NCBI RefSeq assembly: GCF_002836515.1
Contig: NZ_PJBC01000063.1
Coordinates: forward strand, 1 to 64,000
DNA length: 64,000 nt
DNA from: Pseudomonas sp. Choline-02u-1
GTDB lineage: Bacteria; Pseudomonadota; Gammaproteobacteria; Pseudomonadales; Pseudomonadaceae
Reading direction: 5' to 3'
In this document: one piece after another, positions 1-8,254 of the stretch
Layout of the letters: the number at the start of each line of letters is the position of its first letter
Position numbering within the stretch: the stretch's first letter is position 1
Notes under the pieces: generated by a model
Told to the model about the DNA's origin: nothing
Seen by the model: only the letters and a program-made list of their open reading frames with translations
Databases searched by the model: none
Program-made: the position numbers and the translations under genes

Positions 1-5
1 CCCAT

Positions 6-92
6 GTGGGAGCGGGCTTGCTCGCGAAGGTGGCGGCCCATTCAACACTTTCATCGTCTGACCCAATGCATCGTGAGCAAGCCCGCTCCCAC
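6..92. repeat. REP pair (inverted, BIME-like)
   Basis: Two copies of the Pseudomonas REP core (GTGGGAGCGGGCTTGCTCGC) face each other, the right copy as its reverse complement, with about 45 bp of unrelated spacer. The same core recurs near 6969, 7160, 50092 and in the array at 60436. It lies beyond the 3' end of the minus-strand gene at 142-579 and could form a transcript-end hairpin. Confidence 0.85.
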
Positions 93-141
93 AGGGGACC
101 TGTGTTGATTTTGGAATTGGGGACCAGCAGTCCATTCAAAC

Positions 142-579
142 TCAGGCAGGCGCGCTGTCTTCGGGCAGTTGGGCATACCACTGCGCATACGGGGTAGTGC
201 TCACCTTGCGCCGGTTGTAATCCGGGCTGTCGTCGTCCCACCACACCGGCCCGCGTTCACCCAGCGCGACTTTCACCTCGTCCACTCGAGCTCTCGCTGA
301 CTTCAACGCCTGTGCATCGTCCGCACGTTTCGCCTGTTTCACCGCACGCCGGGCCGCCATGAGATCTGCGACCAGCGACTCGCGTTCGGCGGGTGGCAGC
401 GATGGATTGCTGCAACGCCAGAGCTGCTGCTTGACTACGAAATAGCGGCCATCGGGGGTGGTGGGGTACACGATAATTCTCTTACTCGCCGGTTCTACCA
501 GCGTACCTACCTTCGACGTCCCCTCAGTCACGCACGTTCCGTTCAGTCCCCAACACTGAACAGCAATCCTGACCAACAT
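142..579 (-). CDS. Conserved hypothetical protein, 145 aa
   Basis: I do not recognise a named domain. The core (about residues 33-145) begins SKRIIVYPTTPDGRYFVVK, has a charged Ala/Lys/Arg helix in the middle (residues about 70-105), and ends in a Trp/Asp-rich tail (VWWDDDSPDY). It looks like a small soluble cytoplasmic Pseudomonas protein. The first 30 residues read less like the conserved core, so the start is uncertain, but no other ATG lies between. It is divergent from the TonB receptor at 688 and shares its AT-rich 110-bp intergenic region. Function unknown. Confidence 0.6.
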   Translation of the reverse strand: MLVRIAVQCWGLNGTCVTEGTSKVGTLVEPASKRIIVYPTTPDGRYFVVKQQLWRCSNPSLPPAERESLVADLMAARRAVKQAKRADDAQALKSARARVDEVKVALGERGPVWWDDDSPDYNRRKVSTTPYAQWYAQLPEDSAPA

Positions 580-687
580 GACAAATAAGAATAAGTTTCA
601 ATTAGCAATGCGCCGGTATACCATGCGCCGCGTTTTCATTGGCGGTTTTGCCCTTCGTTCTGGCCTATTCGTAAAGGTTTACACCTC

Positions 688-2814
688 ATGCGTCGAACTC
701 TGCTTTCCATCTGTGTGCTGCAGGCGTTGTCTTCTTCCTCGTGGGCTGAGTCAGCCGAACCGACTTCTTCAACGCTTGAGCTGGACGCCACCGACGTGGT
801 TGGCACAGCAGATTACGAACGGGCAGACGGCCCGGTGCAGGGCTACCGTGCCACGCGTTCGGCCAGCGCCACGCGCACCGACACTTCGATTCATGAAACC
901 CCGCAATCGATCAGCGTGGTGAGCAGGGATGCTGTCGAAGACCTCGGCGCCACGCGTTTGCAGGATGCCCTGGATTACGCCGGCGGCGTCGGTCGGGCGA
1001 ACAATTTCGGTGGGCAGGGCCTGACCACCTTCACCGTGCGCGGTTTCACCACCGGTGAGTTCTACCGCAACGGTTTCCCGATCAACCGCGGCTACCCGAA
1101 CATGCCTGACGCCAACACCATCGAGCGTCTGGAAGTGCTGCGTGGTCCGGCGACCATGCTGTATGGCCGTGGCGATCCCGGGGGAACCTTCAACGTGGTA
1201 TCGAAACAGCCGTTGCCCGAGCGCACCGTCACCTTGGGCAGCCAGTTGAATGACCAAGGCATGAAGCGCGGCACCCTCGACGCTTCCGGGCCGCTGGATG
1301 AAGAAGGGCGCCTGGCCTATCGCTTGAATGTGGTGGGCGAGGGCGGTGATACCTTCCGCGATCATGTCGAGACCGAGCGCTACGGCATCACGCCGGTGCT
1401 GACCTGGCAGGCGACCGACGCGACCAAGCTGATTTTCGAAGGCGATTTCATGCGCAACAACGCGCCACTCGATCGTGGCGTGACGCGCTATCCGGCGCAG
1501 ATCGGCACCGCCTCGCGCGACACGTTCTTTGGCGAGAAGGACGTCGGCAAACTGCACAACGACAACAACATGGCCCAACTGCGCTTCGAGCACATGCTCA
1601 ATGACGACTGGACTCTGGGCGGTGGTTTCCAGTGGCTCGACGGCTCGCTCAAGGGCAACGCGATCGAGGCCAACGGCATTGCCGCCGACGGCCGCACGCT
1701 GGGGCGCAACTTCAACTACCGCAAGCTGGAATGGACCGACAAGGACACCCAGCTCAACCTCACCGGGCACTTCGACACCGGCGGCCTGCAGCACACCTTG
1801 CTCACCGGCATCGAATACGAAGATTACGATTACAAGTCGATCATCCAGCGCTCCAGCGGCGCGGTCAGTGCCTACCCGATCGACATCTTCAATCCGGTTT
1901 ACGGCCAGCCGCGCCCGGCGCTGACCCGTACACCGACCCACGACAAAGAAAACCTCAAGACTTACGCAGCGTTCGTGCAGGATCAGGTTGCGCTGACGGA
2001 CAAACTGAAAGTGCTGGCCGGCGCGCGTTTCGAGCGCTTCGAGCATGACTACGAAACCTACGTGCCGGACGGCAAAAGCTGGCAGGCCAGCGACAATGCC
2101 GTCACCCCGCGTATCGGCGTGACCTACGATTTGACCGAAACCCTGGCGGTGTACGCCAACACCGCGCGCTCGTTCAAGCCCAACACCGGCGCCAGTCGCG
2201 AAGGCGGCGGCTTCGCGCCGGAGAAGGGCAAGTCTTACGAGATGGGCGTGAAGTGGGAAGCGCTCGATCAGCAGCTGAGTGTTGACGCGGCGATCTACCA
2301 GATCGAAAAACGCAACGTGCTGACCACCGACCCGGTGGATTCAACCTTCAAAGTCGCCGCCGGTGAAGTGCGCAGCCGTGGTTTTGACGTCAATGTCACT
2401 GGCAATCTCACCCCCGAGTGGCGAGTGGTCGGCGGTTACGCTTACGTCGACGCCGAGGTGACCAAGGACAACACGCTGCGTTCCGGCACGCGCCTGCTAA
2501 ACATCCCGAAAAACAGCTTCAGCCTGCTCAACATGTACGAATTCCAGGACGGCACGCTCAAAGGCCTCGGCCTCGGCACGGGCCTGAAATACGTCGACGA
2601 GCGCGCCGGGCAGACCGCCAACACCGCGTTTTCCATGGGCACTTACACCGTGGTCGACCTGCTGAGCTTCTACAAAGTCAACGACAAAGTGCGGCTCAAT
2701 CTCGACGTGAAAAACATTTTCGATCGCGACTACGAAGAAGGTGCCTTCGGTAACGTTTACGCCTATCCGGGCGCGCCAAGAACCGTGCAGGTCGGGATTT
2801 CGTACACGTTGTAA
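688..2814 (+). CDS. TonB-dependent siderophore receptor
   Basis: Outer-membrane, TonB-energised receptor for a ferric siderophore; the ligand cannot be told from sequence. It has an N-terminal signal peptide ending near SSSWA. A plug domain follows, with the siderophore-receptor signature ETPQSISVVSRDAVED near residue 70 and MLYGRGDPGGTFNVVSKQP near residue 157, then a beta-barrel ending in an aromatic/aliphatic C-terminal strand (VQVGISYTL). At 708 aa it lacks the STN signalling domain of the two other receptors in this window, so it should not signal to an ECF sigma factor, and none is next to it. An AT-rich repeat (AATAAGAATAAG) about 100 bp upstream might be a weak Fur site. Family assignment is firm; substrate is open. 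Confidence 0.93.
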   Translation: MRRTLLSICVLQALSSSSWAESAEPTSSTLELDATDVVGTADYERADGPVQGYRATRSASATRTDTSIHETPQSISVVSRDAVEDLGATRLQDALDYAGGVGRANNFGGQGLTTFTVRGFTTGEFYRNGFPINRGYPNMPDANTIERLEVLRGPATMLYGRGDPGGTFNVVSKQPLPERTVTLGSQLNDQGMKRGTLDASGPLDEEGRLAYRLNVVGEGGDTFRDHVETERYGITPVLTWQATDATKLIFEGDFMRNNAPLDRGVTRYPAQIGTASRDTFFGEKDVGKLHNDNNMAQLRFEHMLNDDWTLGGGFQWLDGSLKGNAIEANGIAADGRTLGRNFNYRKLEWTDKDTQLNLTGHFDTGGLQHTLLTGIEYEDYDYKSIIQRSSGAVSAYPIDIFNPVYGQPRPALTRTPTHDKENLKTYAAFVQDQVALTDKLKVLAGARFERFEHDYETYVPDGKSWQASDNAVTPRIGVTYDLTETLAVYANTARSFKPNTGASREGGGFAPEKGKSYEMGVKWEALDQQLSVDAAIYQIEKRNVLTTDPVDSTFKVAAGEVRSRGFDVNVTGNLTPEWRVVGGYAYVDAEVTKDNTLRSGTRLLNIPKNSFSLLNMYEFQDGTLKGLGLGTGLKYVDERAGQTANTAFSMGTYTVVDLLSFYKVNDKVRLNLDVKNIFDRDYEEGAFGNVYAYPGAPRTVQVGISYTL

Positions 2815-2848
2815 ACCGCCGCAGCGGTTGTCGCCGCCCTCATGGTGG

Positions 2849-2895
2849 CCTGAGAGTGGCATGTCGAAATCAGACATCGACATGCCGCACTCAGG
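2849..2895. repeat. Near-perfect palindrome downstream of the TonB receptor
   Basis: Arms CCTGAGAGTGGCATGTCGA and TCGACATGCCGCACTCAGG pair over 19 bp with two mismatches around a 9-nt loop. There is no T-run after it, so it is at best a factor-assisted terminator or mRNA-end stabiliser for the receptor gene. Confidence 0.5.
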
Positions 2896-3051
2896 CTAGT
2901 TGTACGGCGGTCGGGCCACGTAAGGTGAAGCATCATTTCGTCGGCAAAGCCTCTGCGTCGCTGCTTTCGCTTGGTGTCGACACAAGGAAATGATGATCGC
3001 CTGACGCTCAGTCAGTGGCCCAAACGTCGATCATGAGAACAATAAGAACCC

Positions 3052-4458
3052 ATGAATAGCCTGAACCCCAAGGATTCCAACGGCCAGTTGGCGCAAGGTT
3101 TCAAACCGCGTCACGTCACCATGCTCTCCATTGCCGGCATCATCGGCGCAGGACTTTTCGTTGGCTCAGGCCACGCCATCGCCGCCGCAGGACCTGCGGT
3201 GCTGCTCGCTTATCTGTTCTCCGGTCTGCTGGTCGTACTGGTGATGCGCATGCTCGGCGAAATGGCCGTTGCGCATCCCGACACCGGCTCGTTTTCCACT
3301 TACGCCGATCAAGCCATCGGCCGCTGGGCCGGGTTCACTATCGGCTGGCTCTACTGGTGGTTCTGGGTGCTGGTGATTCCCATCGAAGCGCTGGCCGCAG
3401 GGCACGTCCTCAATCAGTGGTTTCCCCAGGTCGATGCCTGGCTGTTTGCCTTGCTGTCGATTGTGCTCCTGGTGATCACCAACCTGTTCAGCGTGTCGAA
3501 ATACGGCGAGTTCGAATTCTGGTTCGCCATGGCCAAAGTCATTGCGATCATCGGTTTCATCGGCTTGGGCTTTGCGGTGCTGATGGGCTGGATCCCTGAG
3601 CGTGAGGCCAGTGGCTTGAGCACGCTGATGGCCGAGCACGGCGGCTTTGCGCCGAACGGCATGTCGGCGGTGGTCGGCGCGTTCATCACCATCATGTTCA
3701 GTTTCATCGGCACCGAAGCGGTGACCATTGCCGCAGCGGAATCAAACAATCCGGCGCAGAACATCGCCAAGGCCACGCGCTCGGTGATCTGGCGCATCGG
3801 GATCTTCTATCTACTGTCGATCTTCGTGGTGATTTCCGTGGTGCCGTGGAATGACCCGCAACTCGCCTCGGTCGGTTCCTACCAGCGCGCACTGGAATTG
3901 ATGAACATCCCCAACGCAAAATTCCTCGTCGACGTGGTCGTGTTGATCGCGGTGGCCAGTTGCATGAACTCTTCGATCTACATTTCCTCGCGCATGCTCT
4001 ATTCGCTGGGCCGACGCGGCGATGCGCCGCCGGCCTTGAAAGTGACCTCGGCGGCCGGCGTGCCACGGGCTGCGGTGATCGCCAGCACGGTGATTGGCGC
4101 GGGCGTGACCTTGCTCAGCTACTTCATGCCGGCCGGTTTGTTTCAGTTCCTGCTCGCCAGCTCCGGTGCGATTGCCTTGCTGGTGTATCTGGTGATCGCC
4201 ATTTCGCAGTTGCGCATGCGCCGCCGACTGGAACGGGAAAAGGTCGAAATGACTTTGCGCATGTGGCTGTTTCCCTGGCTGACCTGGCTGGTCATCGCCT
4301 TTATCTGCGCCGCTTTGGCGGTGATGATGATCACGCCCGAGCATCGCCTGGAAGTTACCTCGACCATTGGCCTGGCATTGCTGATCTCGTTCATTGGCTT
4401 GGTCACCAGCCGCCAGCATGGGCCGGCGACCAGCGTGGCGGCGGTGGGCAAAGCCTAA
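3052..4458 (+). CDS. gabP: GABA / amino-acid permease (GabP-like)
   Basis: Inner-membrane amino-acid:proton symporter of the APC superfamily (AAT family), most like 4-aminobutyrate permease. It has 12 predicted TM helices in 468 aa. The N-terminal signature SIAGIIGAGLFVGSG (TM1, residues about 26-40) is the substrate-contacting unwound helix of the family, followed by GEMAVAHPDTGSFSTYADQ. Known GabP imports GABA for transamination to succinate semialdehyde; gabDT is not in this window. The start follows only a weak purine stretch. Its TAA stop overlaps the stop of the small opposing ORF at 4455. A proline- or aromatic-specific AAT member is the main alternative. Confidence 0.85.
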   Translation: MNSLNPKDSNGQLAQGFKPRHVTMLSIAGIIGAGLFVGSGHAIAAAGPAVLLAYLFSGLLVVLVMRMLGEMAVAHPDTGSFSTYADQAIGRWAGFTIGWLYWWFWVLVIPIEALAAGHVLNQWFPQVDAWLFALLSIVLLVITNLFSVSKYGEFEFWFAMAKVIAIIGFIGLGFAVLMGWIPEREASGLSTLMAEHGGFAPNGMSAVVGAFITIMFSFIGTEAVTIAAAESNNPAQNIAKATRSVIWRIGIFYLLSIFVVISVVPWNDPQLASVGSYQRALELMNIPNAKFLVDVVVLIAVASCMNSSIYISSRMLYSLGRRGDAPPALKVTSAAGVPRAAVIASTVIGAGVTLLSYFMPAGLFQFLLASSGAIALLVYLVIAISQLRMRRRLEREKVEMTLRMWLFPWLTWLVIAFICAALAVMMITPEHRLEVTSTIGLALLISFIGLVTSRQHGPATSVAAVGKA

Positions 4459-4667
4459 GCAAACAACGCCTTGAGCCCACGGATAAACCAGCCGTTCGGG
4501 CTCGAAGGCAGAGGCTCGCGCTGATTGGATGAGCCAGTCAACGCGCAGGTTTCACCGGCGAGCGAGCCCATCAATTGCGGCAGCAAAAAGCTGCGCTCGC
4601 ATTCACTGGCGGACAGTCCGGTTTTCTCTTGCGGCCAAACGACGTTGGTTTCGGCAAGCGGCTTCAT
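4455..4667 (-). CDS. Small ORF, 70 aa, downstream of the flavin/2Fe-2S fusion protein
   Basis: Unrecognised 70-aa protein starting MKPLAETNVVWPQEKTGLSA. The ATG at 4667 has a strong Shine-Dalgarno (GAGGAGG, 7 nt upstream), and the gene begins 17 bp after the stop of the fusion oxidoreductase on the same strand, so the two are probably co-transcribed. It has two Cys residues (in SECERSF and GETCALTG), no membrane segment and no signal peptide. Its stop overlaps the gabP stop on the other strand. It may be an accessory protein of the oxidoreductase; that is inference from position only. Confidence 0.6.
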   Translation of the reverse strand: MKPLAETNVVWPQEKTGLSASECERSFLLPQLMGSLAGETCALTGSSNQREPLPSSPNGWFIRGLKALFA

Positions 4668-4684
4668 GGCACACCTCCTCAAAT

Positions 4685-6736
4685 TCAAACATCCACCACC
4701 AGGGTGTCGCTGCCCTGCGCCGGGGCGGCGCAGCAGATCAGCACTTCGTCGTCCGCCAGACGCATGGCCGGCGGGGTAAGGTAATGCACCTGGCCGCTGG
4801 TAAGGCGGGTTTTGCAGGTGCCGCACGAACCGCCGCGACAGCTGAACTCGGGGTTCAAGCCACGCGCCTCGGCCAGTTCCAGCAAGGTGCCGCTGCCCGG
4901 TTCCCAGCGTGCTTCCTTACCGGACGTGGCGAACAACACCTTGACCGGTTCTTGCGCGACCGGCACTTGCGGCGGCGCCGGGGTGCTGATTTCGACATCG
5001 CGGATCAGCGTCGACGGGCCGAAGGTTTCGGCGTGGATGCGATCGTCGGCAATGCGCATTTTGCGCAGGCCGTCGTACAGCGCCTGGGTAAAACTGCCCG
5101 GGCCGCACAGGTAGAAATCGTAGTCATCCAGCGGCAGCAGGCTTTTCAGCAAGGCTATGTCGATGCGCCCGGCGTGATCGTAACCCTGCGCTGTTGCCGC
5201 CAGCGGCGGTTGGCTGACCACGCGCAGCACTTTGACCTTGTCGCTGGCACTCGCCGCCAAGGCATCGATTTCTTCGCGAAAGGCCAGATCCTCAACGGTG
5301 CGACTGCTTTGCACCACCCAGGTCGGGCGCATGCGGCTGATGCGTTTGCCCTGATACACCACTTCGCGCAGCATCGACAGCAATGGAGTCACCCCGACCC
5401 CGGCGGCCAACAGCACCAGTGGCCGGCGTTCGGTGGCGTCGACGGTGAAGTCGCCCTGTGGAGCGCGGGCTTCGATCAAGTCCAATGCCTGAACCCGATC
5501 ATGCAAGTGTGAAGAAACCTTGCCATCACGTTTGACGCTGATGCGCAGGAACTCATCGGACGGTGCGCTGGACACACTGTAAGTGCGGATCGACGCGGCG
5601 TCCTGGCCGTCGAGCAAGACCTTGATCGGCAAGTGCTGGCCCGGTTCGAAGCGCGGCAGGCCGAAGCCGTCGTTGGCTCGCAGGTAAAAGGAGCGGATCT
5701 GCGAACTCTCATCGACCACCCGCGTGACGTGCAGCGCGCGCCATTGATTGCGCAGCGCCTCGGCCTGCAAACGCTCGCGGGTCTGTTCCCAGCTGCCGGT
5801 CATTTGCGAATTGGGCGAATCGCCTTCCTGCTGCTCGGCCCAGCGCAGCGGCAACGCGGCCTGACGGTAAACGATGCGCTGCGGCTTGAAGCGCCACAGA
5901 CGCTCGGCGCCCTGGAACGCAGCGATCTGCGGATCGTCGAGCAGCACTTCTGCGCTACCGGTCATCTGCAACAGATCGCCGCTTTCGAAATCGATAAAGG
6001 TCAGCCCGGCGCGCGGGTTGAGCAGGATGTTGCCCAAGGTGTTGAAGAACAGATTGCCGGAGAAATCCGGGATGGTCAGGGTGCCGTCCTCGTCCATGTG
6101 CACGAAGCCGGATTTGCCGCCGCGATGGGACACGTCGACCTGGCGCTCGCCGTCGCGCACCACGTAAGTGGCCACGTAGAACGAGTCGGCGGCGGTGATC
6201 ATGTCGCGCACCAAGGGTTCGCTGACAGGCAAGTCGAGCGCGGTGTCGGTGGTCTCGTCGACGAAGGCGTAATGGCGCAGATTGATGTAGCGCGGGCAGT
6301 TGCCGTAAGCCTGGGTCACGCCGATCTCAAGGATGTTGTCATCGCGGCGGCTGATATTGCCGTTCATGCGATTGCGCCGGCGGGTGTGCAGCTCGATGCC
6401 GAGCATGCCGATCGCGTCGCCGGGCTGCAGGCCTTGATTCGCCGGATCGTTAGGCTGGGCGTCGAGTTTGATCTTCAGCACCTGCGGCGACGGCGAATCC
6501 ATGAAGCCCGGTTGACCGGTGCGCAGCGTCGCCCACGGGTCGCCCTGGCCATCAACGGCGCCGAGCACGACGAAGGGCAGTTGCGCATAGAACTCGCGGT
6601 GCTGGTCCGGCATCCAGTCGCGGGCCAGTTGCCGCTGGCCGACACCGACCATCATCTCCACCGCGCCAACGGCACGTTGCAGGGTCAGCTCACCTTCATG
6701 CCAGGGCGAGGGCTGCGGTTTCGACGCTGTGTCCAT
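4685..6736 (-). CDS. PNPOx-like / ferredoxin-reductase / 2Fe-2S fusion oxidoreductase
   Basis: A 683-aa electron-transfer protein made of three parts. An N-terminal pyridoxamine-phosphate-oxidase-like FMN domain (about residues 30-290) is followed by a ferredoxin-NADP+-reductase-type module with the flavin motif RTYS near residue 385, GVGVTPLLSM near 445 and CGPGSFTQALYDGL near 548. The C-terminal plant-type 2Fe-2S ferredoxin domain has CRGGSCGTC near 632 and a final Cys in LICCA near 668. Electrons would run NAD(P)H to flavin to 2Fe-2S and to the FMN domain or a partner. I start at the ATG at 6736, which has a GAGGAGAA ribosome site; the upstream in-frame ATG at 6850 adds 38 unconserved residues. 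Substrate unknown. Confidence 0.88.
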   Translation of the reverse strand: MDTASKPQPSPWHEGELTLQRAVGAVEMMVGVGQRQLARDWMPDQHREFYAQLPFVVLGAVDGQGDPWATLRTGQPGFMDSPSPQVLKIKLDAQPNDPANQGLQPGDAIGMLGIELHTRRRNRMNGNISRRDDNILEIGVTQAYGNCPRYINLRHYAFVDETTDTALDLPVSEPLVRDMITAADSFYVATYVVRDGERQVDVSHRGGKSGFVHMDEDGTLTIPDFSGNLFFNTLGNILLNPRAGLTFIDFESGDLLQMTGSAEVLLDDPQIAAFQGAERLWRFKPQRIVYRQAALPLRWAEQQEGDSPNSQMTGSWEQTRERLQAEALRNQWRALHVTRVVDESSQIRSFYLRANDGFGLPRFEPGQHLPIKVLLDGQDAASIRTYSVSSAPSDEFLRISVKRDGKVSSHLHDRVQALDLIEARAPQGDFTVDATERRPLVLLAAGVGVTPLLSMLREVVYQGKRISRMRPTWVVQSSRTVEDLAFREEIDALAASASDKVKVLRVVSQPPLAATAQGYDHAGRIDIALLKSLLPLDDYDFYLCGPGSFTQALYDGLRKMRIADDRIHAETFGPSTLIRDVEISTPAPPQVPVAQEPVKVLFATSGKEARWEPGSGTLLELAEARGLNPEFSCRGGSCGTCKTRLTSGQVHYLTPPAMRLADDEVLICCAAPAQGSDTLVVDV

Positions 6737-6890
6737 TTCGATTCTCCTCGGGGTGCAAACGGGCCGGTGAGCCGCCAGGGGCTGAAGCTCAAGTGGGCTC
6801 ATGTTCGCCCTCGGCCGGTTGCGAGGGAATGGCCAGAAACTGCAATCCACTGTTTCAGTCAGTGAAATGATCCATGCGCTCGCTCAAGGA

Positions 6891-7024
6891 GCAGTGTGTG
6901 ACTTAACCCCGTGCAGTGCACGGCGGTGGGCCTGCAAGGCACTTGATGTCAGCACACGCCAAACCTCTGTGGGAGCGGGCTTGCTCGCGAAAGCGGTGTG
7001 TCATTCAGGATCGATGTTGACTGA
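6891..7024. repeat. 134-bp direct repeat, copy 1 (contains a REP)
   Basis: This block recurs at 7082-7215 with about four mismatches and an offset of 191 bp. It carries one REP core (from 6969) plus flanking unique sequence (GTGCAGTGCACGGCGG and onwards), so more than the REP itself was duplicated. Confidence 0.85.
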
Positions 7025-7056
7025 CCTGGCACCTTCGCGAGCAAGCCCGCTCCCAC
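6969..7056. repeat. REP pair between direct-repeat copies
   Basis: A forward REP core at 6969 and an inverted core ending at 7056 make a BIME. With the lone forward REP at 7160 this gives three REP cores in the 537-bp gap between the fusion oxidoreductase and the hydrolase. No gene is seen in this gap. Confidence 0.85.
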
Positions 7057-7081
7057 AGGTACAGCGTGCACCCTACCAAAC

Positions 7082-7215
7082 GCAGTGTGTGACTTGACCC
7101 CGTGCAGTGCACGGCGGTAAGCCTGCAAGGCACTTGATGTCAGCACACGCCAAACCTCTGTGGGAGCGGGCTTGCTCGCGAAAGCGGTGTGTCAGTCAGG
7201 ATCGATGTTGACTGA
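7082..7215. repeat. 134-bp direct repeat, copy 2
   Basis: Second copy of the block at 6891-7024. Differences include TTAACC/TTGACC near the start, GGTGGGC/GGTAAGC, and CATTCAGG/CAGTCAGG near the end. The repeat stops abruptly about 60 bp before the 3' end of the hydrolase gene. Confidence 0.85.
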
Positions 7216-7273
7216 GTTGAAAGCCGTGAACAGGGTTTACGGCTGACGCTTCAAGGTTCACCTCAGCGATGGA

Positions 7274-8050
7274 TCACTTCGCGGTCGCAGCGGTTTCGAT
7301 CAGGCTGGCGACGGCTTTCGGGTTGGACACCATCACCACGTGCGACGCGCCTTTGACCACAACGGTTTGCTTGGAGTGAGCGCGCTCGGCCATGAATGCC
7401 AGGGCTTGCGCCGGGATGTTCTTGTCCTGGTCGCCGTAGACGAAGTACGACGGCACGGTTTTCCACGCGGGCTCGGTGGCGGCTTCGTTGAGCGCGGCGA
7501 CGGTCACCGGACGTTGGGTCGCGGCCATCAACTTCGCATCTGCTGTGGAAACGTCGGCAGCAAACTGTTCGTGGAACTTCTCCTGCTGGATGTACAAATC
7601 CTTGCCGCCATCGGCCAGCTCAACCGGGGCCGACAGGGTCGGGCCGAGGGTGCTGCCGGGGAAACGCCCGGACAGCTCTGCTGCGGTTTCACCTTTTTCC
7701 GGGGCGAACGCGGCGACGTACACCAGCGCTTTGACATTGGCATTGCCATAAGCGGCTTCGCTGATCACCGGGCCACCGTAGGAGTGGCCGACCAGTACCA
7801 CTGGTGTTTTCACGCTGGCCAGCACATCCGCCACCGATTGCGCGTCACTCTTGACCGAGCGCAGTGGGTTGGCGGCGGCGATCACCGTGTAGCCATCCTT
7901 CTCGAGAATCTTGACTACGCCGTTCCAGCTGCTCGAATCGGCGAAAGCGCCGTGTACCAGCACCACGGTAGGTTTGACCGGCGCGGCGAACACGGCAGTG
8001 GTACCGAACATGGCTGCGGTGAGGGCGAGGGTAGCGAATACTTTGTTCAT
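7274..8050 (-). CDS. Exported alpha/beta hydrolase
   Basis: A 258-aa alpha/beta-fold hydrolase with a cleavable signal peptide (MNKVFATLALTAAMFGTTAVFAA), so probably periplasmic. The oxyanion-hole motif LVHGAFADSSSWNGV (about residues 31-45), the nucleophile elbow GHSYGG (Ser near 88) and a C-terminal His in GASHVVM (near 236) give a complete catalytic triad framework. It belongs to the group that includes salicylate-esterase-like and EstC-like lipid/ester hydrolases; the substrate is not predictable. I start at the ATG at 8050, because the longer frame to 8191 adds 47 residues ahead of the signal peptide. Monocistronic on the minus strand. Confidence 0.88.
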   Translation of the reverse strand: MNKVFATLALTAAMFGTTAVFAAPVKPTVVLVHGAFADSSSWNGVVKILEKDGYTVIAAANPLRSVKSDAQSVADVLASVKTPVVLVGHSYGGPVISEAAYGNANVKALVYVAAFAPEKGETAAELSGRFPGSTLGPTLSAPVELADGGKDLYIQQEKFHEQFAADVSTADAKLMAATQRPVTVAALNEAATEPAWKTVPSYFVYGDQDKNIPAQALAFMAERAHSKQTVVVKGASHVVMVSNPKAVASLIETAATAK

Positions 8051-8227
8051 GGTGATGTCCTGTCGATTGATTAAGGTCGGAATGAAAACGACAGGGTTAT
8101 TTAGCGCGCTAAATTTGTCAGTTCTGTGTGCGCATGACCCAACTTCGCATGCGCGTGTATCTGTGTCGGTGAATGCTACACAGTGATACAAAAGCCGCTG
8201 ACAGCAACGCCGTTCAGAGGCCGGACA

Positions 8228-8248
8228 GCGGAGCAGTTGCTGCTCCGC
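8228..8248. terminator. Hairpin after the gluconolactonase gene
   Basis: Perfect 9-bp stem GCGGAGCAG/CTGCTCCGC with a 3-nt loop, just after the 3' end of the minus-strand gene at 8255. It lacks a clear U-tract, so it is a weak terminator candidate. Confidence 0.35.
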
Positions 8249-8254
8249 ACATAT

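Noticed and set aside
769..2046. 425-aa minus-strand frame over the first TonB receptor
   Set aside because: Antisense to the receptor; the receptor has signal peptide, plug and barrel in the other strand.
5633..6865. 410-aa plus-strand frame across the flavin/2Fe-2S fusion gene
   Set aside because: Antisense shadow of the fusion gene; no recognised motif and no ribosome site.
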